A stretch of DNA of 64,000 nucleotides, from the NCBI GenBank assembly GCA_000759755.1, contig BBMW01000012.1:62001-126000 (forward strand), given 5' to 3'. The DNA is from Citrobacter werkmanii NBRC 105721. GTDB lineage: Bacteria > Pseudomonadota > Gammaproteobacteria > Enterobacterales > Enterobacteriaceae. The position numbers and the translations under genes are program-made. Below, in pieces: positions 24,901 to 35,021 of the stretch. The notes beneath the pieces were generated by a model. It was not told the DNA's origin. It saw only the letters and a list, made by a program, of their open reading frames with translations, and ran no database searches. Numbering within the stretch: the first letter of the stretch is position 1; each line of letters starts with the position of its first letter.

Positions 24901-25467
24901 ATGAGTAAAGCAGGTGCGTCGCTTGCGACCTGTTATGGACCCGTCAGCGCTGACGTTATCACCCGGGCAGAGAACATCCGTTTGCTGATCCTGGATGTGG
25001 ATGGCGTACTGTCTGATGGTCTGATTTATATGGGCAACAACGGTGAAGAGCTGAAGGCTTTTAACGTCCGCGATGGCTACGGAATCCGCTGTGCGCTCAC
25101 TTCCGGTATTGAGGTTGCTATTATTACCGGACGAAAGGCTAAACTTGTAGAAGATCGCTGTGCCACATTGGGGATCACGCATCTGTATCAGGGGCAGTCA
25201 GACAAACTGATCGCCTTTGACGATCTGCTTGGAAAACTGGCGATCGCGCCGGAAAATGTGGCCTATGTTGGCGATGACCTGATTGACTGGCCAGTGATGG
25301 CAAAAGTGGGATTAAGCGTAGCGGTGGCGGATGCCCATCCATTGCTGATTCCACGTGCCGACTACGTCACCCGTATCAACGGTGGACGCGGCGCTGTACG
25401 TGAAGTCTGCGATTTATTACTCCTGGCGCAGGGCAAACTGGACGAGGCCAAAGGGCAATCGATATGA
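24901..25467 (+). CDS. kdsC: 3-deoxy-D-manno-octulosonate-8-phosphate phosphatase
   Basis: 188 residues, a short HAD phosphatase (type C0, no cap) that acts as a tetramer. Motifs: LLILDVDGVLSDG (nucleophile aspartate), IITGRKAKLVEDR and VAYVGDDLIDWPVM. It dephosphorylates Kdo-8-P before CMP-Kdo formation. It overlaps lptC by 4 bp (ATGA). Confidence 0.97.
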   Translation: MSKAGASLATCYGPVSADVITRAENIRLLILDVDGVLSDGLIYMGNNGEELKAFNVRDGYGIRCALTSGIEVAIITGRKAKLVEDRCATLGITHLYQGQSDKLIAFDDLLGKLAIAPENVAYVGDDLIDWPVMAKVGLSVAVADAHPLLIPRADYVTRINGGRGAVREVCDLLLLAQGKLDEAKGQSI

Positions 25468-26039
25468 GCAAAACCAGACGTTGGGTTATCATTCTACTGT
25501 CGCTGGCTGTCCTTGTGATGATTGGTATTAATCTGGCTGACAAAGACGACGCCACTCAGGTCGCCGTCAATAACAACGAGCCAACCTATAAAAGCGAACA
25601 TACCGATACCGTCGTGTATAGTCCGGAAGGCGCGCTGAGCTATCACTTGATCGCCCAACACGTTGAATATTATTCAGAACAAGCGGTTTCGTGGTTTACT
25701 CAACCGGTATTAACCACGTTTGATAAGGATAAAGTACCGACCTGGTCAATCAAGGCCGATAAAGCCAAATTGACCAACGATCGGATGCTGTATCTGTACG
25801 GCCATGTTGAAGTTAACGCCCTGGTGCCTGACTCTCAACTACGCAGAATTACGACCGATAACGCACAGGTTAACCTGGTGACTCAAGACGTCACTTCTGA
25901 TGATCTTGTCACGTTATATGGCACAACATTTAACTCCAGCGGACTGAAGATGCGCGGCAACTTACGCAACAAGAACGCCGAGCTGATTGAAAAGGTTAGA
26001 ACCTCATATGAAATCCAAAACAAACAAACTCAGCCTTAA
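25464..26039 (+). CDS. lptC: LPS export protein LptC
   Basis: 191 residues, a bitopic inner-membrane protein with one N-terminal helix (about 7-25; WVIILLSLAVLVMIGINLA) and a periplasmic beta-jellyroll that receives LPS from LptB2FG and hands it to LptA. The start overlaps kdsC by 4 bp and the gene overlaps lptA by 32 bp, as in E. coli. Confidence 0.96.
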   Translation: MSKTRRWVIILLSLAVLVMIGINLADKDDATQVAVNNNEPTYKSEHTDTVVYSPEGALSYHLIAQHVEYYSEQAVSWFTQPVLTTFDKDKVPTWSIKADKAKLTNDRMLYLYGHVEVNALVPDSQLRRITTDNAQVNLVTQDVTSDDLVTLYGTTFNSSGLKMRGNLRNKNAELIEKVRTSYEIQNKQTQP

Positions 26040-26556
26040 TCTTGTGCTTGCCAGCTCACTTCTGGCCGCCAGCATTCCGGCATTTGCCGTCACCGGCGAT
26101 ACCGAGCAGCCGATTCACATTGAGTCGGACCAGCAGTCCCTGGATATGCAGGGCAACGTGGTGACGTTTACTGGCAACGTGATTGTGACCCAGGGCACCA
26201 TCAAAATTAACGCCGATAAAGTCGTTGTGACCCGCCCGGGCGGTGAAGACGGTAAAGAAGTGATTGATGGTTACGGTGATCCGGCCACGTTTTACCAGAT
26301 GCAGGACAACGGTAAGCCAGTGAAAGGCCGCGCCTCACACATGCACTATGAACTGGCGAAAGACTTCGTCGTTCTCACCGGTAAGGCTTACCTGGAACAG
26401 CTTGATAGCAACATCACAGGCGATAAGATCACCTATCTGGTAAAAGAGCAGAAAATGCAGGCCTTCAGCGATAAAGGCAAACGCGTCACCACCGTTCTGG
26501 TTCCATCGCAGTTGCAGGACAAAAACAAGGCTCCGGCAGAGAAAAAAGGTAACTGA
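26008..26556 (+). CDS. lptA: Periplasmic LPS bridge protein LptA
   Basis: 182 residues, slightly shorter than E. coli (185). The signal peptide ends near PAFA/VTGDTEQ (about 27). The OstA domain DQQSLDMQGNVVTFTGNVIVTQGTIKINADKVVV forms the filament that carries LPS across the periplasm. Start MKSKTNKLSLN is inside the end of lptC. lptB follows after 6 bp. Confidence 0.97.
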   Translation: MKSKTNKLSLNLVLASSLLAASIPAFAVTGDTEQPIHIESDQQSLDMQGNVVTFTGNVIVTQGTIKINADKVVVTRPGGEDGKEVIDGYGDPATFYQMQDNGKPVKGRASHMHYELAKDFVVLTGKAYLEQLDSNITGDKITYLVKEQKMQAFSDKGKRVTTVLVPSQLQDKNKAPAEKKGN

Positions 26557-26562
26557 TTCGTT

Positions 26563-27288
26563 ATGGCAACATTAACTGCAAAGAACCTTGCAAAGGCCTA
26601 TAAGGGGCGCCGTGTGGTGGAAGATGTCAGTCTGACCGTCAACTCCGGGGAGATCGTCGGTCTGCTCGGTCCTAACGGTGCGGGTAAGACAACGACCTTT
26701 TACATGGTGGTCGGCATTGTCCCGCGCGATGCGGGCAACATTATCATTGATGACGAAGATATTAGTCTGCTGCCACTGCATGCGCGCGCGCGTCGCGGCA
26801 TCGGCTACCTGCCGCAGGAAGCGTCGATTTTCCGTCGCCTGAGCGTGTTTGATAACCTGATGGCGGTACTGCAAATTCGTGACGATCTCACCAGTGAGCA
26901 GCGGGAAGATCGCGCCAATGAGCTGATGGAAGAATTCCATATCGAACATCTGCGTGACAGCATGGGCCAATCGCTCTCCGGTGGTGAACGACGCCGTGTG
27001 GAAATCGCCCGCGCGCTGGCCGCGAATCCGAAATTTATCCTGCTTGATGAACCGTTTGCCGGCGTTGACCCGATTTCCGTTATCGATATCAAACGGATCA
27101 TCGAACACCTGCGCGACAGCGGGCTTGGGGTGTTGATTACCGACCATAACGTCCGCGAAACGCTGGCAGTGTGTGAGCGCGCCTATATCGTGAGCCAGGG
27201 ACACCTGATCGCCCACGGCACGCCGACAGAAATACTGCAGGATGAGCACGTTAAGCGCGTATACCTTGGGGAAGACTTCAGACTCTGA
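26563..27288 (+). CDS. lptB: LPS export ABC ATPase LptB
   Basis: 241 residues. Walker [10 protein letters not shown] (about 36-44), Q-loop [14 protein letters not shown], signature [14 protein letters not shown], Walker [14 protein letters not shown] and H-loop ITDHN. The dimer drives LPS extraction by LptFG. It is separated from rpoN by 46 bp. Confidence 0.98.
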   Translation: MATLTAKNLAKAYKGRRVVEDVSLTVNSGEIVGLLGPNGAGKTTTFYMVVGIVPRDAGNIIIDDEDISLLPLHARARRGIGYLPQEASIFRRLSVFDNLMAVLQIRDDLTSEQREDRANELMEEFHIEHLRDSMGQSLSGGERRRVEIARALAANPKFILLDEPFAGVDPISVIDIKRIIEHLRDSGLGVLITDHNVRETLAVCERAYIVSQGHLIAHGTPTEILQDEHVKRVYLGEDFRL

Positions 27289-27334
27289 TAGGGTAGAAGA
27301 CTTCACGTCACCGCAGGAGAAAACAACTCTGAAC

Positions 27335-28768
27335 ATGAAGCAAGGTTTGCAACTCAGGCTTAGCCAACAACTGGCGATGACGCCTCAGCTACAACAGGCG
27401 ATCCGTCTGTTGCAGTTGTCCACGCTGGAACTTCAGCAAGAACTTCAGCAAGCGCTGGAAAGTAACCCACTGCTCGAGCAAACCGATCTTCACGACGAAA
27501 TTGATACCCAGGAAAAACAGGACAGCGAATCCCTCGATACCGCAGATGCGCTCGAACAAAAAGAGATGCCAGAGGAATTGCCGCTTGACGCCAGTTGGGA
27601 TGAAATTTACACCGCCGGTACGCCTTCAGGCACCAGCGGAGATTACATTGACGACGAACTGCCTGTTTATCAGGGTGAGACCACGCAATCGCTGCAGGAT
27701 TACCTGATGTGGCAAGTGGAGCTGACCCCGTTCTCGGATACCGATCGCGCCATTGCGACATCGATTGTTGATGCGGTTGACGAAACCGGTTATCTCACCG
27801 TGACCCTGGACGATATTCTCGAAAGCATGGGCGATGATGACGTCGGTATGGATGAAATCGAAGCCGTGCTTAAACGCGTTCAGCGCTTTGATCCCGTTGG
27901 CGTGGCAGCCAAAGATCTGCGTGACTGCTTACTGATCCAACTTTCGCAATTTGATAAGTCCACGCCATGGCTGGAAGAAGCGCGTCTGATCATCAGCGAT
28001 CACCTCGATTTGTTAGCCAACCATGACTTTCGCTCGCTGATGCGCGTAACCCGACTGAAAGAAGACGTGCTGAAAGAAGCCGTCAACCTCATCCAGTCGC
28101 TCGATCCCCGCCCAGGACAGTCGATCCAGACCGGCGAGCCGGAATACGTCATCCCGGATGTGCTGGTGCGTAAGCATAACGATCGCTGGGTGGTCGAACT
28201 CAACGGCGACAGCATTCCACGCCTGCAGATTAACCAGCACTACGCCGCGATGTGCAATAGCGCGCGCAACGATGCTGACAGCCAGTTTATTCGTAGTAAT
28301 TTGCAGGATGCAAAGTGGCTGATTAAGAGTCTGGAAAGCCGCAATGATACGCTGCTGCGCGTCAGTCGCTGTATCGTTGAACAGCAGCAAGCCTTCTTTG
28401 AGCAAGGCGAAGAATTTATGAAACCGATGGTGCTGGCGGATATCGCCCAGGCCGTCGAGATGCACGAATCGACCATTTCCCGAGTGACCACGCAAAAGTA
28501 TCTGCACAGTCCGCGCGGCATATTTGAACTGAAGTATTTCTTTTCCAGTCACGTTAACACTGAAGGCGGGGGCGAAGCCTCATCCACAGCTATCCGCGCA
28601 CTGGTGAAGAAATTAATTGCTGCGGAGAACCCCGCGAAACCGCTGAGTGACAGCAAGTTAACCTCTATGCTGTCGGATCAGGGTATCATGGTGGCACGCC
28701 GCACCGTTGCGAAGTACCGAGAGTCTTTATCCATTCCGCCGTCTAACCAGCGCAAACAGCTGGTATGA
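27335..28768 (+). CDS. rpoN: RNA polymerase sigma-54 factor
   Basis: 477 residues starting [29 protein letters not shown]. The glutamine-rich region I, acidic region II, core-binding domain, helix-turn-helix and the C-terminal RpoN box [10 protein letters not shown] (about 454-463) are all present. It directs nitrogen-assimilation and related promoters with AAA+ activators. Downstream hpf, ptsN, rapZ and npr form the conserved rpoN operon. Frame extensions upstream into lptB are not homologous. Confidence 0.98.
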   Translation: MKQGLQLRLSQQLAMTPQLQQAIRLLQLSTLELQQELQQALESNPLLEQTDLHDEIDTQEKQDSESLDTADALEQKEMPEELPLDASWDEIYTAGTPSGTSGDYIDDELPVYQGETTQSLQDYLMWQVELTPFSDTDRAIATSIVDAVDETGYLTVTLDDILESMGDDDVGMDEIEAVLKRVQRFDPVGVAAKDLRDCLLIQLSQFDKSTPWLEEARLIISDHLDLLANHDFRSLMRVTRLKEDVLKEAVNLIQSLDPRPGQSIQTGEPEYVIPDVLVRKHNDRWVVELNGDSIPRLQINQHYAAMCNSARNDADSQFIRSNLQDAKWLIKSLESRNDTLLRVSRCIVEQQQAFFEQGEEFMKPMVLADIAQAVEMHESTISRVTTQKYLHSPRGIFELKYFFSSHVNTEGGGEASSTAIRALVKKLIAAENPAKPLSDSKLTSMLSDQGIMVARRTVAKYRESLSIPPSNQRKQLV

Positions 28769-28790
28769 CCCAACCGATAAGGAAGACACT

Positions 28791-29078
28791 ATGCAGCTCA
28801 ACATCACTGGAAACAACGTCGAAATCACGGAAGCTCTGCGCGAGTTTGTTAATACCAAGTTCGCCAAGCTTGAACAATATTTCGATCGGATTAATCAGGT
28901 CTATATTGTGTTGAAAGTGGAGAAGGTTACACATATCTCGGATGCAACACTGCATGTAAACGGTGGCGAAATTCATGCCAGCGCGGAAGGTCAGGATATG
29001 TACGCCGCCATTGACGGTTTAATTGATAAACTGGCTCGGCAGTTAACAAAACATAAAGATAAACTGAAACAGCACTAA
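28791..29078 (+). CDS. hpf: Ribosome hibernation promoting factor
   Basis: 95 residues from MQLNITGNNVEITEALREFV with AGGAAG upstream. The short HPF form, which with RMF produces 100S ribosome dimers in stationary phase. It lies 22 bp after rpoN. Confidence 0.97.
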   Translation: MQLNITGNNVEITEALREFVNTKFAKLEQYFDRINQVYIVLKVEKVTHISDATLHVNGGEIHASAEGQDMYAAIDGLIDKLARQLTKHKDKLKQH

Positions 29079-29107
29079 CTTGTCCGGGCAGTTAGCGGGT
29101 GCAGGAC

Positions 29108-29132
29108 GGCCTGTTGTGCAGCACAACGGGCC
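29108..29132. repeat. Inverted repeat between hpf and ptsN
   Basis: GGCC-T-GTTGTGC / GCACAAC-G-GGCC forms a stable hairpin inside the operon. No T run follows, so it is more likely an RNA stability or processing element than a terminator. Confidence 0.5.
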
Positions 29133-29161
29133 ATTTGTACGGTTAGCGCTTAGGTGAAATT

Positions 29162-29653
29162 ATGATAAATAACGATACGACTCTACAACTGAGCAATGTT
29201 CTTAACCAGGAATGTACGCGTGCGGCCGTTCACTGCCAAAGCAAGAAACGCGCACTGGAAATCATCAGTGAACTGGCGGCAAAACAGCTCAGCCTGCCCT
29301 CTCAGGTGGTATTTGAAGCCATTCTGACGCGTGAAAAAATGGGCAGTACCGGCATCGGTAACGGTATTGCCATCCCGCATGGCAAGCTGGAAGAAGACAC
29401 GATGCGCGCGGTTGGTGTGTTTGTGCAACTCGAAACGCCCATCGCCTTCGACGCCATTGATAATCAACCCGTCGATCTGCTTTTCGCCCTGCTGGTCCCG
29501 GCAGACCAAACCAAGACACATTTGCATACATTGTCGCTGGTCGCCAAACGTCTGGCAGATAAAACCATCTGCCGTCGCCTGCGCGCCGCACAGAGTGACC
29601 AGGAGTTGTATCAAATCATCACGGACACCGAAGGTGGACAGGATGAAGCATAA
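29162..29653 (+). CDS. ptsN: Nitrogen PTS enzyme IIA(Ntr)
   Basis: 163 residues. The phosphorylation site is H73 in GIAIPHGKL, which receives phosphate from NPr. EIIA(Ntr) regulates potassium uptake (TrkA, KdpD) and other targets rather than transporting sugar. It sits in the rpoN operon with npr. Confidence 0.97.
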   Translation: MINNDTTLQLSNVLNQECTRAAVHCQSKKRALEIISELAAKQLSLPSQVVFEAILTREKMGSTGIGNGIAIPHGKLEEDTMRAVGVFVQLETPIAFDAIDNQPVDLLFALLVPADQTKTHLHTLSLVAKRLADKTICRRLRAAQSDQELYQIITDTEGGQDEA

Positions 29654-29698
29654 CAACCCAATGGCATCCTTTTTTGTCGTTGTGAGGAGAAACAGTAC

Positions 29699-30553
29699 AT
29701 GGTACTGATGATCGTCAGCGGTCGTTCAGGGTCAGGCAAATCCGTCGCCCTGCGTGCGCTGGAAGATATGGGTTTTTACTGCGTGGATAACCTTCCCGTA
29801 GTGCTGTTGCCCGATCTGGCTCGTACACTGGCCGATCGCCAGATTTCTGCGGCTGTCAGCATTGACGTGCGTAACATGCCGGAATCCCCGGAGATTTTTG
29901 AGCAGGCAATGAACAATCTGCCCGAAGGCTTCTCACCGCAGCTGCTATTCCTTGATGCTGACCGTAACACACTGATTCGCCGCTACAGCGACACACGTCG
30001 TTTGCACCCCCTCTCCAGCAAAAACTTATCGCTGGAAAGCGCTATCGATAAAGAAAGCGATTTGCTGGAGCCGCTGCGTTCCCGCGCAGACCTGATTGTT
30101 GATACCTCCGAAATGTCCGTACACGAACTGGCGGAAATGTTGCGTACCCGACTGCTGGGCAAACGCGAACGCGAATTGACGATGGTATTCGAATCCTTTG
30201 GTTTCAAACACGGTATCCCGATTGACGCGGACTACGTCTTTGACGTGCGCTTCCTGCCCAACCCACACTGGGATCCGAAGCTGCGCCCGATGACTGGTCT
30301 TGACCGTCCCGTCGCCGCCTTCCTCGACAGGCACACAGAAGTACACAATTTTATCTACCAGACCCGCAGCTATCTTGAGCTATGGTTACCCATGCTGGAG
30401 ACCAACAACCGCAGCTACCTCACCGTAGCCATCGGCTGTACCGGCGGGAAACACCGTTCGGTGTATATTGCAGAGCAGCTGGCAGACTACTTCCGCTCAC
30501 GCGGTAAAAACGTGCAGTCACGCCATCGTACGCTGGAAAAACGTAAATCATGA
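29699..30553 (+). CDS. rapZ: RNase adapter protein RapZ
   Basis: 284 residues. Walker A GRSGSGKS (8-15) and a C-terminal RNA-binding domain with [10 protein letters not shown] and the basic tail [11 protein letters not shown]. RapZ senses glucosamine-6-phosphate and guides RNase E to the sRNA GlmZ, controlling GlmS; glmM of the same pathway is in this window. It overlaps npr by 4 bp. Confidence 0.97.
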   Translation: MVLMIVSGRSGSGKSVALRALEDMGFYCVDNLPVVLLPDLARTLADRQISAAVSIDVRNMPESPEIFEQAMNNLPEGFSPQLLFLDADRNTLIRRYSDTRRLHPLSSKNLSLESAIDKESDLLEPLRSRADLIVDTSEMSVHELAEMLRTRLLGKRERELTMVFESFGFKHGIPIDADYVFDVRFLPNPHWDPKLRPMTGLDRPVAAFLDRHTEVHNFIYQTRSYLELWLPMLETNNRSYLTVAIGCTGGKHRSVYIAEQLADYFRSRGKNVQSRHRTLEKRKS

Positions 30554-30822
30554 CCGTGAAGCAAACCGTTGAAATCACCAATAAGCTGGGCATGCATGCC
30601 CGGCCAGCAATGAAACTTTTTGAATTGATGCAGGGTTTCGAAGCAGAAGTTTTGCTGCGTAATGATGAAGGAACGGAAGCCGAGGCGAACAGCGTTATCG
30701 CGCTGCTGATGCTGGATTCTGCGAAGGGGCGTCAGATAGAAGTTGAAGCTACAGGTCCACAGGAAGTTGAAGCCCTGGCAGCGGTGATCGCCCTGTTTAA
30801 TTCAGGGTTCGATGAAGATTGA
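30550..30822 (+). CDS. npr: Phosphocarrier protein NPr
   Basis: 90 residues, an HPr-like protein with phosphoryl histidine H16 in [13 protein letters not shown]. It passes phosphate from PtsP to PtsN. It is the last gene of the rpoN operon; a REP unit follows. Confidence 0.97.
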   Translation: MTVKQTVEITNKLGMHARPAMKLFELMQGFEAEVLLRNDEGTEAEANSVIALLMLDSAKGRQIEVEATGPQEVEALAAVIALFNSGFDED

Positions 30823-30844
30823 TCGAGAGCATAGAACGTAGCCA

Positions 30845-30880
<36 letters not shown>

Positions 30881-30888
30881 TAACTCCG

Positions 30889-31608
30889 CTAATACAGCTT
30901 ATTTTCCCGCATAAACGACTCACCGCCTAACTGGCGCATTTGCCGCATAATCCACGCTTGACGGCTGCGCACATAACCTGACGGCGCACTCGCCTTAAAG
31001 CGAATCGGGTTAGGCAGCACAGCCGCCAGCAAAGCCGCTTCAGACAGACTCAGGCGACTGGCAGGCTTATGAAAATACCGTTGCGCTGCCGCCTCCACAC
31101 CGAAGACGCCATCGCCAAACTCCGCAACGTTCAGATAGACGGTCAGAATACGTTTCTTACTCCAGACCGTTTCCATCCCCAGCGTTAACCCGGCTTCAAG
31201 GCCCTTACGCACCCAGCTACGCCCATCCCACAGAAAGAGGTTTTTTGCCGTCTGTTGCGATAACGTTGACGCCCCACGAATACGGTTTTCATTACGTTCA
31301 TTATGCGCCAGCGCTTTCTCGATGGCAGAGACATCGAATCCCCAATGGTCAGGGAACTTCTGGTCCTCGGCGGCAATCACCGCTAGTCCCATCCACGGTG
31401 AGATCTCATCCATACTCACCCAGTCCGAATGCGCCACATACCCGAAATCACCAGACAACCATGCGCCCAGTTGCCGTTCGACCATCACCGCCGAGAACGG
31501 TACCGGCATCACGCTGAAAAGGGCGATGCCCCCGCCCCAGAATACGGCGAGGACGATCACCGCCCGTAGAAAGATGCGCCGCAGAAAAGCGGTAACGCCT
31601 TTTCTCAT
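30889..31608 (-). CDS. mtgA: Monofunctional peptidoglycan glycosyltransferase
   Basis: 239 residues (E. coli 242). An N-terminal membrane anchor (about 12-35) precedes a GT51 domain with [14 protein letters not shown] (catalytic glutamate), [17 protein letters not shown] and [13 protein letters not shown]. It polymerises lipid II without a transpeptidase domain. Its start overlaps the end of elbB by 4 bp. Confidence 0.96.
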   Translation of the reverse strand: MRKGVTAFLRRIFLRAVIVLAVFWGGGIALFSVMPVPFSAVMVERQLGAWLSGDFGYVAHSDWVSMDEISPWMGLAVIAAEDQKFPDHWGFDVSAIEKALAHNERNENRIRGASTLSQQTAKNLFLWDGRSWVRKGLEAGLTLGMETVWSKKRILTVYLNVAEFGDGVFGVEAAAQRYFHKPASRLSLSEAALLAAVLPNPIRFKASAPSGYVRSRQAWIMRQMRQLGGESFMRENKLY

Positions 31609-32258
31609 TCCGCCAGCACCAGCACACGCGAGACCAGTTTATCGATGCCACTCGCGGCCTGAGCGATATCCTGCGCCAGCATATAGGCGGGCGTGGTGAC
31701 GATTTTGTTGTCTTCATCAACGACAATGTCGTCAACCGGACAAGGCACATGTTCTGCGCCCATCTCTTCCAGTACCTCTGCCGTATCGATATCAGTGCCA
31801 ATGGTCAGACGCAGCGGAAAATCAAAAATTTTGGGTAACATGGCGGGCGCAATGCACATAAATCCCAGCGGCTTACCCATCTGATGCATGGCAACTGCCA
31901 GCGCGGCTAAATCGCTGTCAACCCGGCATTCGCTGCCCTGGCTGGCAAAATTACTCAGGTTTTTGGCGGCGCCAAAACCACCCGGCACGATCAACGCATC
32001 CAGTTCCGTTGAGACCGCTTGAGCAAGCGGGCGAATCTCGCCGCGAGTGATGCGAGCGGCTTCAATCAGGACATTACGTGTTTCCGGCATCGGTTCGCCG
32101 GTCAGATGATTAATCACATCAGCTTGTTGTTTATCCGGTGCGAAGCAGACGGCCTGCGCGCCGTTGCGGGCAATGGCCAGCAGCGTGAGTACGGTTTCAT
32201 GGATCTCTGCACCGTCATACACACCGCATCCGCTGAGCACGACTCCCACTTTTTTCAT
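31605..32258 (-). CDS. elbB: Isoprenoid-biosynthesis-associated DJ-1/PfpI glyoxalase ElbB
   Basis: 217 residues, DJ-1/PfpI superfamily, with [12 protein letters not shown] near the N-terminus and [15 protein letters not shown] in the middle. E. coli ElbB has glyoxalase activity and was linked genetically to isoprenoid production. It is upstream of and coupled to mtgA. Confidence 0.94.
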   Translation of the reverse strand: MKKVGVVLSGCGVYDGAEIHETVLTLLAIARNGAQAVCFAPDKQQADVINHLTGEPMPETRNVLIEAARITRGEIRPLAQAVSTELDALIVPGGFGAAKNLSNFASQGSECRVDSDLAALAVAMHQMGKPLGFMCIAPAMLPKIFDFPLRLTIGTDIDTAEVLEEMGAEHVPCPVDDIVVDEDNKIVTTPAYMLAQDIAQAASGIDKLVSRVLVLAE

Positions 32259-32375
32259 CGTGATACTCCTTTCTCAACTGGCTGAAACATATTAGTTATT
32301 ATGATTTAAATGCTACGCTTCACACATTTAACTGATTCATGTAACAAATTATTTAAGATTTGCTATCTTAACTGC

Positions 32376-32498
32376 GTGCGGCCTGAAAAATAGGGCTGCG
32401 CCTTTGTACACAATGACAATAATTTACGGCGCAGCCACGATTTCCCTGGTGTTGGCTCAGTATTCGCGCACCCCGGTCAAGCCGGGGTCATTTTTTTT
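32376..32498 (+). ncRNA. arcZ: Hfq-dependent small RNA ArcZ
   Basis: The plus-strand sequence between elbB and arcB starts GTGCGGCCTGAAAAA and contains AATTTACGGCGCAGCC, then the seed region ATTTCCCTGGTGTTGG. It ends with the terminator ACCCCGG-TCAA-GCCGGGGTC plus eight T residues. This matches E. coli ArcZ, which activates rpoS, represses flhDC and is itself repressed by ArcA. A TATCTT -10 with upstream TG (32361-32369) sits 7 bases before the inferred 5' end. The terminator lies across the 3' end of arcB on the other strand. ArcZ is normally processed to a fragment of about 55 nt starting near the seed. Confidence 0.93.
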
Positions 32499-34824
32499 CC
32501 ACGCTCGCCACCCAGGCTTTTAGTACCGCCACGTCGTGCTGCCACTCCTGCTTCATCTCTTCAATCCATTCAGCAACGTTATCTTCCCAGGCTGGAAGAT
32601 CTGGCGACTGGATTTGCTGACCTAACTGTTGCAGATGACGCAGCCCCACCGAACCTGCCGCACCTTTAATTTTATGACCTTCCTCAACCACGCCTTTTTT
32701 ATCACGTGCAGTCAGATTGGATTCCAGCACGCTCAAATATCCCGGCATCATTTTCTCAAACACCGCCAGCCCGTCGGTAATTAACTTCGGACCCACCAGC
32801 TCGAGGTATTGTTCCAACATAGGAATATCTAACAGCGCTTGCGATTTACTGCTCTCTTCAGATGTCACAGTGCTCTCCTCTTTGTTTCGGGTATCCCAGT
32901 ATTTTTTGATCATGGCGGTTAAAGCCGGGACTGACAGAGGCTTACTCAGCACGTCGTCCATTCCCGCCTCCAGATACTCTTTTTTATCTTTCAGAACGTT
33001 GGCGGTAAGGGCCACCAGCGGCGGCAAGTCTTCACGCGAGTATTTTTGCGTCAACTCGCGGGAGATATCCAGCCCGGTCATATCCGGTAGCTGAATATCC
33101 AGTAATACCAGGTCATATTCACCCGGCGTGAACATTTCCAGCGCGGCTTTCCCGGTCATGGCGACATCCACGCTATTACCCAGTTTTTCCAGCACTGAGC
33201 GCGCGACAATGACATTCAGTTCAATGTCTTCCACCAGCAGTACATTCAGGGCGGGCAGCGGCATGTCATCATCTTCAAAAGCGTCTTCAATCTCTTCCGC
33301 TACCGCCGGCGCATGCACGGTCAGCGTAAAGACAGAGCCTTTACCAGCCTGGCTGGAGACCGTAATATCGCCACCCATATTTTTCGCCAGACGCTTTGAT
33401 ACGGCCAGGCCAATCCCGGTTCCCGTTGCCGGTTTGCCGCCGTTACTGTCCTTCACCTGATAATACATGGCGAAGATTTTATCCTGCTCATCCTGCGGAA
33501 TACCGATCCCGGAATCTTCTACCTCGAAATGCAGCATATTCCCCTGGTCATAGCGCGCCCGCACGGTCACCTGCCCCTGCTGGGTGAACTTCACGGCGTT
33601 GCTGATCAGATTCCACAGAATCTGGCGCAAACGCGTGCCGTCGGTAATCACTTTATGCGGCAACGGTAGCGTTGGCTCAAGCACAAACCGCAACCCTTTT
33701 TGCTGTGCCTGCAGGCCAGAGAGGTTTTCCAGATCCGCCATAAAGCTGGTGAAATCGATCGGCTGGTTATCAAGTTGGACTTTACGCCGCTCCATCTTAT
33801 CCATATCGATAATATCGTTGAAAATATTGCCCAACGTCACGGCAGAGACATGGATAGTTTTCAGGTATTTTTCCTGCTCGGCGGTCAAATCCGTATCCAG
33901 CAGGATCCGGCTTAAGCCAACAATGCCGTTCAGCGGGGTACGCAGCTCATGACTGATGGTGGAAATAAACGTGGTCTTATCGCGGCTGGCGCGTTCAAGC
34001 GCGTCCTGATAACGCTTACGTTCAGTAATATCGCGACCAAAGCCCATCAGACCATGTCGTTTACCGACGCGGTCGTAGTAAGGCACTTTACGAATTTCAA
34101 AGCAGGCTTTGCGTCCATCCGGGTAGTCCAGCCACTGTTCATAAGTGAGCGAGACGTTATGACGAAACACCTTCTCGTCGGTCTCAATAACTTTTTCCGC
34201 CGCCTCAGGGGAGTAAACGTCAGCCGGTTTTAAATTCACCAGTTGCTTTTCACTCTTGCCGGTCAGCAGCTCCATGGCGCGGTTACAGCCGGAAAATTCT
34301 TTATCTTCATTACGATAAAAGACCAGATCCGGCGAGGCATCAAGGAAAGAGCGTAAAAATGAAGACTGTTGCTCAAGCTGAATCTGCGCCTCTTCGCGCT
34401 CTTTGATTTCGACCTTCAGCTGTTCAAACGTTTCCTGGCGCTCCGCTTCGGCTTTTTCACGCTCAACAATTTCCTGATTGAGCTGGGCAATATTATCTTT
34501 CAACTGCACATTGAGCTTGAGATCGCGCTCGCGCATCTCTTCCAGCTTTTGCACCAGTCGTGACAGACGCTGCCGGGACTCCTCCAGTTGCTCCACCACC
34601 ACTGACAAAAAATAGACGGCCCAGGGGGTAATTAACAGACCAAAAAAGATAGAGCGGATGACATCAATGCTTTCTACCTGGCCATGCAGCACCATGGTGA
34701 CAGCCATTTGCACCACAATTGCCAACACCACCAAAGCCAGCGCTAATAGCAGCGAAAAGCGCACCAGACCCAACTTCATCATCAGGTCGACATAATATTG
34801 CGCCAGCATACGAATTTGCTTCAT
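32488..34824 (-). CDS. arcB: Aerobic respiration control sensor kinase ArcB
   Basis: 778 residues from MKQIRMLAQYYVDL, same length as E. coli. A tripartite hybrid kinase: two membrane helices (about 23-77), a coiled coil, a PAS domain with redox cysteines C180 (FSGCNRAM) and C241 (RKACFEI), transmitter H292 (ISHELRTPLNG), receiver D576 (LVLLDIQLPD) and Hpt H717 (EGHKIKGAAGS). It senses quinone redox state and phosphorylates ArcA. The frame is open 10 codons upstream without homology. Confidence 0.98.
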   Translation of the reverse strand: MKQIRMLAQYYVDLMMKLGLVRFSLLLALALVVLAIVVQMAVTMVLHGQVESIDVIRSIFFGLLITPWAVYFLSVVVEQLEESRQRLSRLVQKLEEMRERDLKLNVQLKDNIAQLNQEIVEREKAEAERQETFEQLKVEIKEREEAQIQLEQQSSFLRSFLDASPDLVFYRNEDKEFSGCNRAMELLTGKSEKQLVNLKPADVYSPEAAEKVIETDEKVFRHNVSLTYEQWLDYPDGRKACFEIRKVPYYDRVGKRHGLMGFGRDITERKRYQDALERASRDKTTFISTISHELRTPLNGIVGLSRILLDTDLTAEQEKYLKTIHVSAVTLGNIFNDIIDMDKMERRKVQLDNQPIDFTSFMADLENLSGLQAQQKGLRFVLEPTLPLPHKVITDGTRLRQILWNLISNAVKFTQQGQVTVRARYDQGNMLHFEVEDSGIGIPQDEQDKIFAMYYQVKDSNGGKPATGTGIGLAVSKRLAKNMGGDITVSSQAGKGSVFTLTVHAPAVAEEIEDAFEDDDMPLPALNVLLVEDIELNVIVARSVLEKLGNSVDVAMTGKAALEMFTPGEYDLVLLDIQLPDMTGLDISRELTQKYSREDLPPLVALTANVLKDKKEYLEAGMDDVLSKPLSVPALTAMIKKYWDTRNKEESTVTSEESSKSQALLDIPMLEQYLELVGPKLITDGLAVFEKMMPGYLSVLESNLTARDKKGVVEEGHKIKGAAGSVGLRHLQQLGQQIQSPDLPAWEDNVAEWIEEMKQEWQHDVAVLKAWVASVEKK

Positions 34825-34927
34825 AGAGGGTTCCTTCACGACAACTTGGCACAATAATACTCAATTCTCAGCGTGACGTTGAAGATTGTGCAAGAAATGC
34901 GGAGGTTATCGGTGAAATGACTGGGTA

Positions 34928-35010
34928 GGCGGTAGGCCGGATAAGGCATAGCCGCCATCCGGCAATGTGCGCCGGGCCGCCTGATGGCGCGCAGCTTTCA
35001 GGCCTACATG
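34928..35010. repeat. BIME (paired REP) between yhcC and arcB
   Basis: GGTAGGCCGGATAAGGC...GCCATCCGGC is followed by a second, inverted unit ending CAGGCCTAC. It lies in the 197-bp gap that also holds the arcB promoter and leader. Confidence 0.85.
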
Positions 35011-35021
35011 ACTACGGATGG

